Part shown: positions 48,994-60,204 of the stretch, piece by piece
Layout of the letters: each line of letters starts with the position of its first letter
Position numbering within the stretch: position 1 is the stretch's first letter
Assembly (NCBI RefSeq): GCF_029962835.1
Contig: NC_080575.1
Span: 61,979,493-62,043,492, forward strand
Reading direction: 5' to 3'
Source of the DNA: Magnolia sinica
Lineage: Eukaryota; Streptophyta; Magnoliopsida; Magnoliales; Magnoliaceae
DNA length: 64,000 nt
Position numbers and translations under genes: made by a program
The notes under the pieces: generated by a model
Told to the model about the DNA's origin: nothing
Database searches by the model: none
Seen by the model: only the letters and a program-made list of their open reading frames with translations

Positions 48994-51700
48994 CCATCGA
49001 CATCCCGAGTTGAACCTCTTGAGATTATGTTAGTCGGGATAGTCAACTTGCAAAGGGGGGTTCAGCATATCACAGAATTGTCGCGAGTTTAGGTTGAACA
49101 CTCTCGAGCCTAGAGTAAGACCTTTAACATGTGGATGGTCGGTTATACCAAGAGTATGAATTGGTTGGTGGCTTTGTTTGCTGAAAGAACACTTGTTGTA
49201 CCTTATCAACAGGTCAATACTAGTTCTATTGGGAATCTAGCACCTATACCACTAGCCCCAGCCAGTGTCACCACTTATTCATATCCTTGGTCTAATTCAA
49301 GACATGCAAATTTCACTGATACCGGTAAATTTCAGACGTACTAAACGTATTCTTGTCTAGGATATGCGAAATTCACCACTACCGATAGATTTCAAGAGTC
49401 CTGAACATAAGAATAGAAACTTAATCCCTAAACTCAAGAATCAAGGGATACCTTAGGGACAATATTTACTTAAAAATCAATCATATAATGAAAAGCAATA
49501 TCAGGTTGGTCTAAAAATATCGCTAGTTAATGCACAATAATACTAAGGGCGTAACTAAATTGTTCAACTGGTTACAGGAAGTAACAGGCCAAGTTCTCAG
49601 TTGAACTACTACTCCAGTTTATCACCTAACTTTACATTGTTTACAGGTGATACAGGTTAATCAACCATAAAACACATAGGCTAATTTACCATACAATGTG
49701 AAGAGTTGGCCAATAATGAGTATTATAAATTACAACTATTTTGTCATTCACTTATTGGAGTAGCTTTCACTCAGAATTCCAATTTGCTACCAAATTTCAT
49801 ATAGAATTGGCAAGAGATGGAAGAAAAGTTTCATGCTCAATTCTTTTATAAAGATAAAGAAATTTTCATGGCTAATCTTACTCATTTTCGGCAATTGCCA
49901 GGAGAATCAGTCAAAAATTATATTGCTCCATTTAAAAGAGCAAAAGGTCAATGCAAGGTAATCATCACTCAAGCAGAATTTGTCCAATTACCTCAAGATG
50001 GTCTAGAATTCAAGCTTCATAAGAAGTTTATCGGGACAAAATTCACATATCTTTATAATTTGACCAAAAATGCATTTCGATATGAGATCATGATTCAAGA
50101 GTCAATACGACAAAAGAATTCGTCAACAGGAACATATTAGTGTGACCTTAATGATGATGTTACAGTGGTTGAAGTAGTGGCTAAACAACTATTCACATGT
50201 TCAACTTTAGTTAAAACAAAGATAACAACATCCTCTAATCAGAGAGTTCAATGAACATACACATTTGATATTTCTCGCGCTAACGGAATCTTTGATATCA
50301 TGTTAGTCGGCAAATTTATCAAAATTCATGTTAACCATAAGATTCCGATAAACGAAATATTGAAGAAAATTAATTATTGTAAATAGCATGGAACTCGGTC
50401 ATATCCCACTGATAAATGCGTTGTTTTTAGGAATGTTATTCAAGACAACATCGATAAAGGGTTGTTGAAGTTCCCTGAAAAAGAAAAAGAAGCAATGCTA
50501 ATCAATACTGATATGTTTCCTTCTAATATGAAGATCAATATAGCCACCATTAATCCTCAAAGGTCAATTCAGCCGCGACAAAAAATTAATCTTAAAGTGC
50601 AAATGGGTCGAGCCAAGGAGCGAAAAGATGACAAAAGGAGTATGAGGCATAAGCCTATGTTTAACATGACCGAAGCATGTCTGGAGGTAATAATTTCAAA
50701 CTATCAACGCTTTTGTCATAAATGTGCGAGCTTGACTCAATTAAATGGGATATTTTATCTACTAAAATATCAAGCAAGACAATCGGTCAATCAAAACTAT
50801 GAAAAAAGAAATTCTCTTTACCCACAAAAGGTCAAACATGCTAGTGATCATACTAGATTCGTCCAACGGTTAAGGATGATTAAACATCGGCATGTTTGAG
50901 AAGGAGTGTGGAAAAAGCCCAGTCATTCGAAATTCTTAGCAATACCAGAAGGGATGACTCATACTTATAAATGATATTGGCAAAGGCAATATGTAGCAAA
51001 AAGAAGACAATCGGCCGTTGTATTGGATCAATCTCAAATGAAGTACCCGCCAACCCGATCAAGCTTGGCAATACCAAAGACAGAAGAACAAGAACATATA
51101 TTGGTAAATATGACTAAGCTTCATGTGGGCCTTGACTCAGTTGAAAACTAAAATTACGATAAGGTAAGAATGGATATATAAGGATCGACCGAATACATTA
51201 GAACTAGCTTGATCATATATGCGATAAAGAGTTTTTGGATAATCTTTTAATTGAAGAATTGTTTGTTAAAGCAAAAACATTAGAACTAGCTTCTTCTAAA
51301 CCGAATGAAGGAACCAAGAATGAAGTTGTAAATGAACCGAATTCGGACACACATGAGGGGTTAGTGTCCGAATTCGGTTATACAGTTTGGCTCATTCCCT
51401 CCAATTACATTATATTACATTATGGTGCTAACACTGCCATTGAGTTTCTAGGCTAAAACATCTCAACCAAATCATTTGGCTGATAACAAACCGTTCTTAT
51501 CCATGTCTAACACGGCTGAGGCTTATTTTTACGAAAATGAGATCGGACTAATATGATTTACAGGATGAGACAAGAACGGAAAACCAATTGGAACTGATGT
51601 CAGACTTAACCCTGATAATGTCGAACTGGATATTGTTACCATGATTTTACTAAACAAAGAGTTGTCAAAGCTCCTAAGCTCTCCCCTCCAAGTCGGCTCT
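48994..51700 (+). pseudogene. Decayed Ty3/gypsy element E (Tat/Athila-like gag region)
   Basis: A 107-residue stretch at 49817-50140 (MEEKFHAQFF, ANLTHFRQLPGESVKNYIAPFKRAKGQC, GLEFKLHKKFIG) is a retrotransposon gag domain of the kind found in Tat/Athila-lineage elements. About 50380-50520 has a CxxHG...HPTDKC-like phrase and EKEKEAMLIN. The rest (to about 51700) is coding-like but heavily decayed. No LTR ends found. Broken many times; the oldest layer of the nest. Clade assignment is from memory of motif wording. Confidence 0.6.
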
Positions 51701-52240
51701 AGCAGCACTGAGCTTTTGATTCACGTTGTTGACCCAAGCCTTTAGGTCAAGCAAGAAGTGATGAACTGCAAGGGTCCCAAGCAACCCTACAAGAGTGAGG
51801 AAAATAAGTTAGCGAGAAGACATCCAAAAAAAAGGGGGCAACCTGACCCCGACACTACGACTACAAACTCACCTCGATATGCAAGTTCACTAGCATAGAT
51901 AAGTGTTTAGGGATAGAGGAAGAGGAACCCCCCCATTGGCCCAAGTTTACTCGGCGAGGGAAGGAGGCACGTCGAGGTCCACCACCTCCCTCTGCCAAGC
52001 GTCATGTGAAGAGGAATGGGCTGGTGCAGCTACCAACTCGCCACTACGCGCTGCCTGGCTCTCTTTGGGAGCAACAACAATCTTAGCCTCTGCCTGGGCA
52101 GCTGGGGGAGGAATCTCATAGGCCACCTTGGCTACTGGTCATTCTACCGTAGCAGACATGCCTAAAGGAGCACTAGCAGCAGAGGGTCGAACTGCAACTG
52201 CCGGGACCACCTTCGCTAGAAATATCAGCCGTCCCGTGGG
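51701..52240 (-). pseudogene. Ala/Pro-rich coding-like remnant, probably transposon-derived
   Basis: GC-richer than its surroundings. On the minus strand (about 52200-51900) it reads as Ala/Pro/Val-rich protein-like sequence (for example EIPPPAAQAEAKIVVAPKES). No domain recognised. Its position next to element E suggests mobile-element origin, but a low-complexity host fragment is possible. Confidence 0.3.
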
Positions 52241-52543
52241 ATCTATGTAGGCCCAATTAGACTAGTGGACCGAGCGGATGGGACATTACGATCCCATCCC
52301 TCCTAATCCCGCTAAATCCGCCCGCCAAACAAGCCCTTAGAATAAGCTGTCAAAACAGATGGACGGTATGGATGTAATGTGATGGCCCCACGGTCAAGGA
52401 TCCACCCCTACTTTTAACACTCTGGCCACCCTGATTCACCGGAGTGCCGTCTGGGCACATGTGAAGGCATACATCGGGATTGGGGTAGTCAAGCCTGGAA
52501 TTAGCAAACCTCCTGATAACAACAGATGAACAAAGGTTATGTA
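52241..52543. repeat. Short dispersed repeats upstream of the kinase gene
   Basis: About 52241-52337 ends with CCGCCAAACAAGCCC, which read in reverse (GGGCTTGTTTGGCGG) looks like a hAT-type MITE terminus. It is followed by host-style phrases (GATGGACGGTATGGATG). No gene signal. Confidence 0.35.
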
Positions 52544-53081
52544 TGCGGATACCGCCAGCAGCGAGAGTGAGGTGGCTATTGGCCAGTACTACATGGGCTT
52601 TACATGATGTATGTGTTTTATCCCCGTTTTTAATCTATTATTTCACATATTTTTTAGCATTAGCGCAAAAATAAAACACATCCAAATGTAGCTGCATTAC
52701 AAGAAAACAATGGTGATTGAACGCTCACGTTAAAAAAAATTTTGGGGGGCACGAAAGTTGTAGAAGCTGATATTTGTATTTTCCTCTCGTCTGGGTCCGT
52801 TTGACCTAATCAAGATGTGGGATGGCAAATAAGCATTACATTGGGTGAAGCTGATATTTGTGTTTTCTCGCACAGGTTGGATGGCAAATAAACATTACGG
52901 AGGTTTTTAATGGTCGGCGTTCAATCACTGCTGTTTCCTGTGGTGTGGTCCACGTGACATTTGGATCTGCCTCATTTTTTTGCTCATGCATAAAATGATC
53001 TTGTAAAAATGGATGGACGGCGTTGATAAAAACCAGAACAATCTACCAGCTACTGACAGTTTCAGTAGTCATTCCGCGTCC
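52544..53081. mobile_element. MITE-like repeat directly upstream of the receptor-kinase gene, copy 2
   Basis: Same family as 2593-3127. Imperfect inverted ends are ATGCGGATACCGCCAGC on the left and GACGCGGAATGACTAC read from the right. The interior has AAGCTGATATTTGT and GGTTTTTAATGG...GTTCAATCACTG. Its right end touches the putative TATA box of the gene. Confidence 0.65.
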
Positions 53082-53082
53082 T

Positions 53083-53091
53083 TTTTATATA
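53083..53091 (+). promoter_or_regulatory. Putative TATA box of the receptor-kinase gene
   Basis: TTTTATATA, starting two bases after the MITE-like repeat ends. A start of transcription 25-35 bases downstream would fall near 53115, between the ATG at 53114 and the one at 53153. This favours 53153 as the start codon. Not proven by sequence alone. Confidence 0.45.
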
Positions 53092-53152
53092 GATTTCAGC
53101 GTGCGTTTCCCAGATGATAAAGCAAGCTGTAGGTTTTTTGCAGAATAGGGCG

Positions 53153-54490
53153 ATGGCAAAAACCAGAAGCATCCATGGATGGTGTGTTTCTTCTACCACT
53201 GCAATCCTCTTATTCTTCTTACCATGTATACGCTTGCTTCCATTTGCCGCTGCGACAAACACATTATCTACCTTCCAATCACTTAGAGATGGACGAACCC
53301 TTGTTTCAACTAACAAGCTATTCGAATTGGGATTTTTCAGTCCCGGCCAATCCAAAAATCGTTACGTTGGAATATGGTTATCGAAAAATATTACCTCCGA
53401 CAGCACCACTGTTGTTTGGGTTGCAAACAGAGAAAACCCAATTGCGGATTCCTCTGGATTATTAGTCATTGATGGTACTGGAAACCTTCTAGTCTTGGAT
53501 GGAATCAGCAAAATTCGGTGGTCATCGTCATCAGCAGCAGCGAATGCAGCAACATCCGTTGGTTTGATTGCAGTGCTGCAAGATACCGGCAATCTGGTCT
53601 TGAGAGAAGGGAATTCTAGTAACTCAGGAAGAGTAGTATGGGAGAGCTTCGACGATCCCTCTAATACACTACTACCTGGTATGAAGATCGGTATCAATCT
53701 CACAACCGGTAAGACCCAAATACTCAGATCATGGAAAACCGACGATGACCCTGCGCCTGGAAGTTATGCATTCGGCATCGATCCTCAATCACCAGACCAG
53801 TTCTTTATCTGGCGGAAATCGGCTCCGTACCAAAGGGTCATTTTCTGGAATGGAAGTAGCTTCGATAGTCTTGCATTTCCAGGGAGCTGTCTCAACTACA
53901 GCATCACAAGCAAAGAAGAAGAGAGATATTTCACCTACTCCTTCCTTCCTAGTACAGATACAGTATATATGGGTTTGGTAATGGAATCATACGGTGTTCT
54001 GAATAGCTACTCAGTATCAATGGCTGATGGTGTGTCGATTAACGCCTGGTCTGGACGGGATTCGATGTGCGATTCATCTGGTGCTTGTGGACCTAACAGT
54101 AGCTGCAACGAGAACGGCGAGCCGATGTGTAAATGCTTGCCGGGATTCAAGCCCAAGTCGGCTAGGGCTTTGAATTCTGGAAATTGGCTCGATGGGTGTA
54201 TGGCAAGGATCAAGTGGCAATGTGGGGCTAACGATGGGTTCTTGGATTTGAAGAGGGTGAAGTTGGTTGATCCTACAAATACTTCATCAGCTGAAAATTC
54301 TACAATATGTAGGCGGGTTTGTGATTCTTATGGTTGTAGTTGCAGGGCGTATGCTTTCAAGATTGATAGCAGAAACAGTAGCTCTCTTCCCTGTCGCTTT
54401 TGGTTTACTGATGTGGCTGATCTTCGGGAGGTGGACGATGATGGATTGGAGGTGGACCTTTTAATGTTCGACTCGCGGCTTCTGAATTGA
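53153..54490 (+). CDS. Exon 1: signal peptide, B-lectin, S-locus and PAN domains
   Basis: 445 residues open from MAKTRSIHGW. An in-frame ATG at 53114 would add 13 residues but precedes the likely transcription start. Residues 1-34 form a signal peptide (TAILLFFLPCIRLLPFAAA). The B-lectin domain is at about 36-165 (SLRDGRTLVS, FELGFFSPG, YVGIWLS, VVWVANRENPI, LVLQDTGNLVL-like). The S-domain spans about 180-330 (WESFDDPSNTLLPGMKIG, SWKTDDDPAPGSYAFGID, then the cysteine-rich CDSSGACGPNSSCNENGEP and CKCLPGFKP). The PAN/apple domain is at about 350-440 (ICRRVCDSYGCSCRAYAF). A GTAAGT donor lies at 54491. The frame ends LLMFDSRLLN-stop, whereas the plus-one frame reads NVRLAASEL, the family ending. 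As it stands this exon would make a secreted S-domain protein. Confidence 0.9.
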   Translation: MAKTRSIHGWCVSSTTAILLFFLPCIRLLPFAAATNTLSTFQSLRDGRTLVSTNKLFELGFFSPGQSKNRYVGIWLSKNITSDSTTVVWVANRENPIADSSGLLVIDGTGNLLVLDGISKIRWSSSSAAANAATSVGLIAVLQDTGNLVLREGNSSNSGRVVWESFDDPSNTLLPGMKIGINLTTGKTQILRSWKTDDDPAPGSYAFGIDPQSPDQFFIWRKSAPYQRVIFWNGSSFDSLAFPGSCLNYSITSKEEERYFTYSFLPSTDTVYMGLVMESYGVLNSYSVSMADGVSINAWSGRDSMCDSSGACGPNSSCNENGEPMCKCLPGFKPKSARALNSGNWLDGCMARIKWQCGANDGFLDLKRVKLVDPTNTSSAENSTICRRVCDSYGCSCRAYAFKIDSRNSSSLPCRFWFTDVADLREVDDDGLEVDLLMFDSRLLN

Positions 54491-56741
54491 GTAAGTTTTG
54501 ATTATTAGATCATTTAGATTAAGCTCATTCATTTGGTGGGCCCCATAAAATTTAAAAAAAAAAAAAAAAATTTAGGCTCGGTGGGGTATGCATGTGCGTA
54601 ATGGATGGTGGATAAGGATATCCAACGGTTTAGATTCAACTCATGCCTTGTGAACTTGATTGTGTGAGACGATTCCCCTTGTGAAAAAAGCCGGGATCTC
54701 GTACACAGTGTCCTCATGGCAGGTTAGAAATGGTGAGAGGCTACGATAGCTCGGATAAGCACGTTTGATGCTTGGTAACGATGGGATCATGGCACGTGAC
54801 GTTGCCTCCATACACTCGGTCTTCACACAAGCTAATCAGGCCCATCCACCTGGTTGGGCCACGTAGATGACCGGTCGATAAAGGAGAACGATATTTGCAC
54901 TCCCTCTCGCTTCACACGTGGGAAAAAAAAAAAAACAAACGCGTGTGAAGCGGACGCGGATTACTGCACCGGAAACCTAGGTGGGCCCACGGTGATGTTT
55001 GTGAGAAATCTAACCGTCCATCTGTTTTGTAAGATAATTTTAGAACTTGAGACTAAAAAGTGAGCAGACCCAAGACTCAAGTGGGCTGCACTGAAGGAAA
55101 AGGTGGGTAGGGAAATTCCTACCGTTGGAACCTCCCTTGGGTCGACAGTGATGTTTAAATGCCATCCATACCGTTCATAACGTCATTCATAAATGATCTA
55201 GAAAAATGAATGGACGGTGTAGATAAAACACCCCGCTACTGGCACATCCTTTGGCGATCCGCACCCACTGATTCAACGTCCCACCTGATGAGCGCATGCA
55301 TTTTGCTGATTTTACACACTTATTAAAAGTAAATGAATGGTCCACATCCGACTGAAATGGTGGTTGAAGATCTCATGGTAGACCGCACCTTTATCAAAGT
55401 CGTCCACTGTCAACTTTTTTAAAATAAGTGCATACGCCCACAATTCCATTTACCTCATTCACACTGGAAAGTGGATCAAAATTAAATATAGCACATGTTA
55501 GAGAGATGTTGAGCAATCAGTGGGTGGGGCCAAACCTCAGTATATCATCTCTCGTAAATTTGGGCCGTCTATACATCAATTCGGCCACAGTTGCGTGCTG
55601 AGAATAAGTGCATGGCCCACCAGTTTTGCTGATAGTGTGATTTTCTCAAGTGGGCCTAAAGTTACACGAATGGGTACATACATGTAGATATTTTTCAAAG
55701 ACCATACCGAGCCAGAATATGGCGTAACTGAATTATTCAATGCACGAAAGATTTTTTTTTTAAAAAAGCCCACCCATCCACCAAAAATAGCAAGATAAGA
55801 TCCATCCAACGTGGGTTTTCTTTTCTCTTTATTCACTATATTTTATTTTTTATTTCATTTTAAATTAATTAATATCTAAATCCCTTCTCTGGCTGAAGAA
55901 ACCAACTTCTATGAATAAAATAAATTCCTATTTTAGTAATCTCATGGAAAACAAAAGTCAATAAATTACAGGGCTACCTGCATCCTCGTGAAATCTGCAC
56001 GCAGTTGATAAAACTCCCTTTTAAAATCCATGTTATAGAAGGAAAAAACAAAAAAAAAAAAAAACCACCTCATCTTTTTTGGACAAATCAAATTCAGAAT
56101 GTTTTTCTTTTGAAAATTGTTATTATCATCATCATCTAACCATTCCACTCTAGCAACCACTTTGGATTATCATAATATTGGGATGCATGATGAAAAGTTA
56201 TGGTATAAATTTAAATTACCTATATAGATAATTTCTTATTTATGATATCTAGAAATTTCAATTAACTTAGTTGAAGTTTTTCACTTTTAACCTTATTTAA
56301 AGATAATATATACACACATAAATTCATATATAACAATTTTTTTCATTATGTTTTATTCTCCAATTTTTTTGCATTTTTGTTTTTTTTTTTTTTTAAACCA
56401 AATTTTTTACATCTTTTTAATGATTTAAACTCAATAAAACTCGAATACTTTTTTCTTAATGATGTTTAGCCAACTATGAATCTGTACCCACCTAATGAGG
56501 GGCATTCAGTTATTTTTTAAGCCATGCATATTCAGAATGAGCTTTTACCTATGAATGGCTTAGATTTCATGTCTGTGGTTGTGTGACCCACTCTTATGAA
56601 GACCTACACCTATCAATTTCAATTTTGCTCATCTAAGATCCAATAATACAAAATGTGTATAACCAAAAGTAGAAATTATGTACATTATTCTGCCGCCCTT
56701 TTAATGGAATTTCTCTGTTTGTCTTCTCATAGATTTTACAG
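54491..56741 (+). other. Intron 1 of the receptor-kinase locus
   Basis: 2251 bases, donor GTAAGT, acceptor TTTTACAG ending at 56741. It holds a MITE-like copy (54952-55265), other short repeats (about 54500-54560 with a poly-A run, 55270-55660) and an AT-rich second half with poly-T tracts. No coding sequence. Confidence 0.8.
54952..55265. mobile_element. MITE-like repeat in intron 1, copy 3 (short)
   Basis: Begins GGACGCGGATTACTG and ends GGCGATCCGCACC (inverted GGTGCGGATCGCC). The interior has GGGCCCACGGTGATGTTTG, AACCGTCCATCTGTTTTG and GGACGGTGTAGATAAAACA. About 310 bases, a shortened relative of copies 1 and 2. Confidence 0.65.
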
Positions 56742-57452
56742 GAATACAGTGTGAAAGCTGTGGTACCAATACCATTCCTCATCCTTTAAATCCCGGACTC
56801 AACTGCGGCGATCCCGCTTATAATAGCTTCGAGTGTAATAACTCCACTGGACAGCTCCACTTTCACACACCTAATGGCGCATCTTTTCCAATTATCAACA
56901 TCAATCCAGAAACTCGGACATTTGTGATCAAACTAGAAGGTGTGGATCTCTGTTGGGCTGGGAGTTTGAAACCAAGTGATATTCATCTTAATAGCAGTTT
57001 AGCATTTCATGTGAACAGAAATAACACTATTCTGTTGCTAAATTGTTCTTCAACACCCAAAAACCTGTCACCTCTTAATTGCAACTCTTCTAGTCCATGC
57101 CATAGCTATATACAGCAAGGAAGAGCACCTTGTTTCTATTCAGAGATTTGTTGTGGTTATGGTGCTGGAGGTTTGCAGTCATCGACATCACATAAGATTG
57201 GGATTTCTGATACTGGGTGTAGCTCTTATTCGAGCATTGTTAATTTACGATCATCTGTGGAAGTACGCATGTGGCAGGAGGGAGTTGTGATTGAATGGGA
57301 TGCACCACCGGAGCCAGTTTGTGAATCGGAGGAGGATTGCAATGCTTGGACAAATTCATCATGTTTGTCAGATAAGGAAGAAGTTGGAAGGAAAAGGTGC
57401 TTTTGCAATGGAAATTTTCAATGGGATCCATTACGTATGAACTGCAGGCGTG
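56742..57452 (+). CDS. Exon 2: WAK-like cysteine-rich extracellular region
   Basis: Joins exon 1 in phase 1 and reads IQCESCGTNTIPHPLNPG, LNCGDPAYNSFECNN and so on, for about 237 residues. The first part resembles the galacturonan-binding (GUB_WAK-type) domain of wall-associated kinases. A middle section has paired cysteines and NNS/NCSS glycosylation-type sites. The end (CESEEDCNAWTNSSC, KRCFCNGNFQWDP) is EGF-like. This block sits between PAN and the membrane segment and is a hallmark of the At4g03230-type subclass; most S-domain kinases lack it. Intact across the exon. Donor GTAAGT at 57453. Confidence 0.85.
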
Positions 57453-57722
57453 GTAAGTAAGAGTCTTGATCTAACTTCTATTAAACATCCCAAAAAATCA
57501 CAGTTGTAAGTTGAGGACAGAATTTCCAGTGGGAAACAATCTGATTACCATTAGAAGGTGGTCATAGATTGGGTTCATACCATGTGGATTCCACTCATTG
57601 TCATGGTTTTAATAGTAATTAGATCACTTATCATAGCAAATATGTTTGCAGAATCAGTATTCCATGAATCCTCCTCCAAAGCATATGACTTGAGTGTATT
57701 TTCTTTCTTGTATCCACGGAAG

Positions 57723-57848
57723 GCAGTGTTAACAAATCAAGTGGGAAGAAACGGTTGTTGCTAGTCATCATAATAACTGCTGCTATAGGAATTCTGTTGT
57801 CTATGACATTGATCTATGGATTGTGGAGGAGGAAGAATAAGAGAAAAG
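57723..57848 (+). CDS. Exon 3: transmembrane segment
   Basis: Phase 1 in, phase 1 out. Reads SVNKSSGKKRLLLVIIITAA, then IGILLSMTLIYGLWRRKNKRK: a hydrophobic span of about 20 residues with a basic stop-transfer end, placing the kinase inside the cell. The acceptor is the AAG at 57720-57722; the nearby CAG four bases on would give an immediate stop. Confidence 0.85.
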
Positions 57849-57932
57849 GTTAGTGACAAACTGATACTTCTGAATACTCGCATCCATCATACTTATATGT
57901 TTCATGACTTCTATTGTTTTTCTTTGTATCAG

Positions 57933-58114
57933 AGAAAAAAATGCCGAACATGTCATTACGTTGTTTGGGCACAAGCTTTCATGACAATGAGTTGATGGAT
58001 GGAAAGAATAGCTTTGATATACTATTTATTGATTTTGAATGCATAGTAGAAGCAACGGAGAACTTTTCAGATTCAAATGAGCTTGGAAAAGGGGGTTTTG
58101 GGCCTGTCTATCAG
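57933..58114 (+). CDS. Exon 4: juxtamembrane region and glycine loop
   Basis: Reads from [20 protein letters not shown] through [20 protein letters not shown] to [10 protein letters not shown], the nucleotide-binding glycine loop. Ends in phase 0 at a GTAATC donor (58115). The usual F-D-(F/L)-x-T-(I/L)-x-x-AT-x-NFS wording before the loop is present as [15 protein letters not shown]. Confidence 0.88.
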
Positions 58115-58421
58115 GTAATCGTCCATGACCAAAACCTATATTACTAAAAGATGAAAATAGATCACCTATTTTTCTTGGATGATGAGCTGTGAGCTATACT
58201 AGGTTCATGTGCACCTATGCATACAGTCAACATGCCTGCAAATGGCCCTACCAAGTTCTTGGGTGGGACATCCAAGTCATCTGTCATGTGGGCCCCATTT
58301 AGATTACTCAGCCCAATGATCAATCCTTTGAACTCATCAGGGTACGTATGTGGCCCACCTGATGGCCCTAACCATCTATACTTCAATTGACATTGTCTTA
58401 TACTTTTTCATCTTATATTAG
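58115..58421 (+). other. Intron 4 with short dispersed repeat
   Basis: 307 bases, longer than its neighbours. It carries a host-type dispersed repeat (GTGGGCCCCATTTAG, GTGGCCCACCTGATGG). No coding content. Confidence 0.7.
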
Positions 58422-58632
58422 GGTAAGCTTCCAGGAGGACAAGAAATAGCTGTAAAAAGACTGTCTAAGACTTCTGGACAGGGCCTTGAAGAGTTCAAGA
58501 ATGAGGTTTTACTGATTGCTAAACTACAACACAGGAATCTGGTTAGGATCTTAGGTTATTGCATTGAAGGAGATGAAAAGATGTTGATCCATGAATACAT
58601 GCCCAATAAAAGCTTGGATTTCTTTCTCTTTG
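58422..58632 (+). CDS. Exon 5: kinase N-lobe
   Basis: Phase 0 in, phase 1 out. Reads [20 protein letters not shown], then [20 protein letters not shown] and [20 protein letters not shown]. It contains the ATP-anchoring lysine (IAVKRL), the helix C glutamate (FKNEV) and the hinge [10 protein letters not shown]. All as expected for the family; VRILG replaces the more usual VRLLG. Confidence 0.9.
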
Positions 58633-58736
58633 GTATGCTCCTATATCCAGAAAAGCTCCAATCTATTTCAGATTCATGTTTGAATTCTACTAGGTAAGAA
58701 CTTGCATTGTTGGTGAAACTACATTTTCTTCTCTGA

Positions 58737-58988
<252 letters not shown>

Positions 58989-59139
58989 TGAGTGCCTTAA
59001 ACGGATTCTACTTATTTTATAATATAAATATTATCGTTTTACGACACAATTTTTCAACATTCAAAGAAAGTAAATTATGCATTACTTGCAACGTATCTTA
59101 TATGGCACCATACTAATTTTACATAATTGTGGAATGTAG

Positions 59140-59290
59140 TGGCTACATGCCTCCTGAGTGTGCGGCCAATGGGCTTTTTTCTATGAAATCCGATGTCTTT
59201 AGCTTTGGAATTGTATTGCTTGAAATCGTCAGTGGAGAAAAGAATTTTGGATTTTACAACTACGAAGACGCTTCTAGCCTTACAGGACAT
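59140..59290 (+). CDS. Exon 7: kinase C-lobe, APE region
   Basis: Reads [20 protein letters not shown], then [20 protein letters not shown]. The usual GYMSPEYA is GYMPPECA here, keeping the PE of the APE-type motif. Phase 0 out at GTAAGT (59291). Confidence 0.88.
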
Positions 59291-59342
59291 GTAAGTGTCA
59301 AAATGATTATTCATCCATTACTTGTATGGATTGCTTTTATAC

Positions 59343-59622
59343 ATTGATTTTATGGATCCTTCACTAAGTGAGACATACAATCCATCTAAAGTATTGAGAT
59401 GCATCCATGTGGCGCTTTTGTGTGTGCAAGAAAATGCAAGAGATCGACCGACCATGGCTTCTGTTCTTACCATGCTTGACAGTTGATGGTGAAACTGCAA
59501 CTCTGCCAACACCGAAAAAATCTGCTTTCTACATGAGTGTCTCCACTGGAAACTCTGATTCTAATACGCAAATGAATTGTTCTATTAATGAGGTAACAAT
59601 TTCCACAGTAAAGGGTAGATAG
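59343..59622 (+). pseudogene. Last exon, damaged: end of kinase and C-terminal tail
   Basis: Reads DFMDPSLSETYNPSKVLRCI, HVALLCVQENARDRPTMASV and LTMLDS, the kinase subdomain XI region with its RPTM motif. The tail (ETATLPTPKKSAFYMSVSTG and on to STVKGR, stop at 59620-59622) is in another frame after a one-base slip near 59482. The opening A-W-x-L-W-x-E-G region is missing and no AG acceptor is found between the exon 7 donor and 59343. This is the main reason to call the locus a pseudogene. Confidence 0.8.
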
Positions 59623-60200
59623 AGATGAGAAGCAAAATTTGCCTTCTTGTTCTAAACTATTGTGATTTTCTAGCCATGTATAAAGAATGATTATGAGGCT
59701 TTCTTCAATTGGAAGCCAAAGGGTTGAACCCAATCATAGAATCCATATTTGTTAATTTGTTGTTGACATTCATACAATAGAAATTTCACTTTTGATGCCT
59801 GCAAACACAGGTTGAATTTTAAGTTAACCAACATGCAGTTGTGAGCAATCACTTTCCACAAGAAGATGGCTAGAATTGAAATACAGAATACAAAACATCA
59901 AAAAAAAAAAAAAGGCCCAGCATTAGCTTTTAGGATTTTTCTAACCTTGGAGATTTCAGGGGTTGTTGTTGTTAGTCTGCCTATCAAATCATCAACTGAA
60001 TGAGTGGATGTGTTTAATTCTACAAACTAAAAACCCAATTCTACATATCCCCCCATTCAAGATCATCCCATGAAAACCTGGCATAACACCAGCCTTACTG
60101 TGTTCGATCTGGATCAGACTCCTAGTGTGCATTTGGTTGCAACTACAGCAGAGGAGTTATGTTCAAAAGTGTCTCAGTCCTGTCATAGGTAAATGTCTAG
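59623..60200. other. 3' flank of the kinase locus, nothing recognised
   Basis: AT-rich with a poly-A run near 59900-59912. Possible polyadenylation region, but no AATAAA in a persuasive position was noted. Confidence 0.35.
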
Positions 60201-60204
60201 CTTT

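Noticed and set aside
53114-53152. Upstream in-frame ATG as start of the kinase
   Set aside because: It lies at or before the likely transcription start from the TATA box at 53083-53091, and the extension lacks signal-peptide character; 53153 is preferred though not proven.
57558-57764. Open frame in intron 2 of the kinase locus with hydrophobic residues
   Set aside because: The true membrane segment is in the following exon (57723-57848) in the frame set by exon 2; this frame overlaps it out of register.
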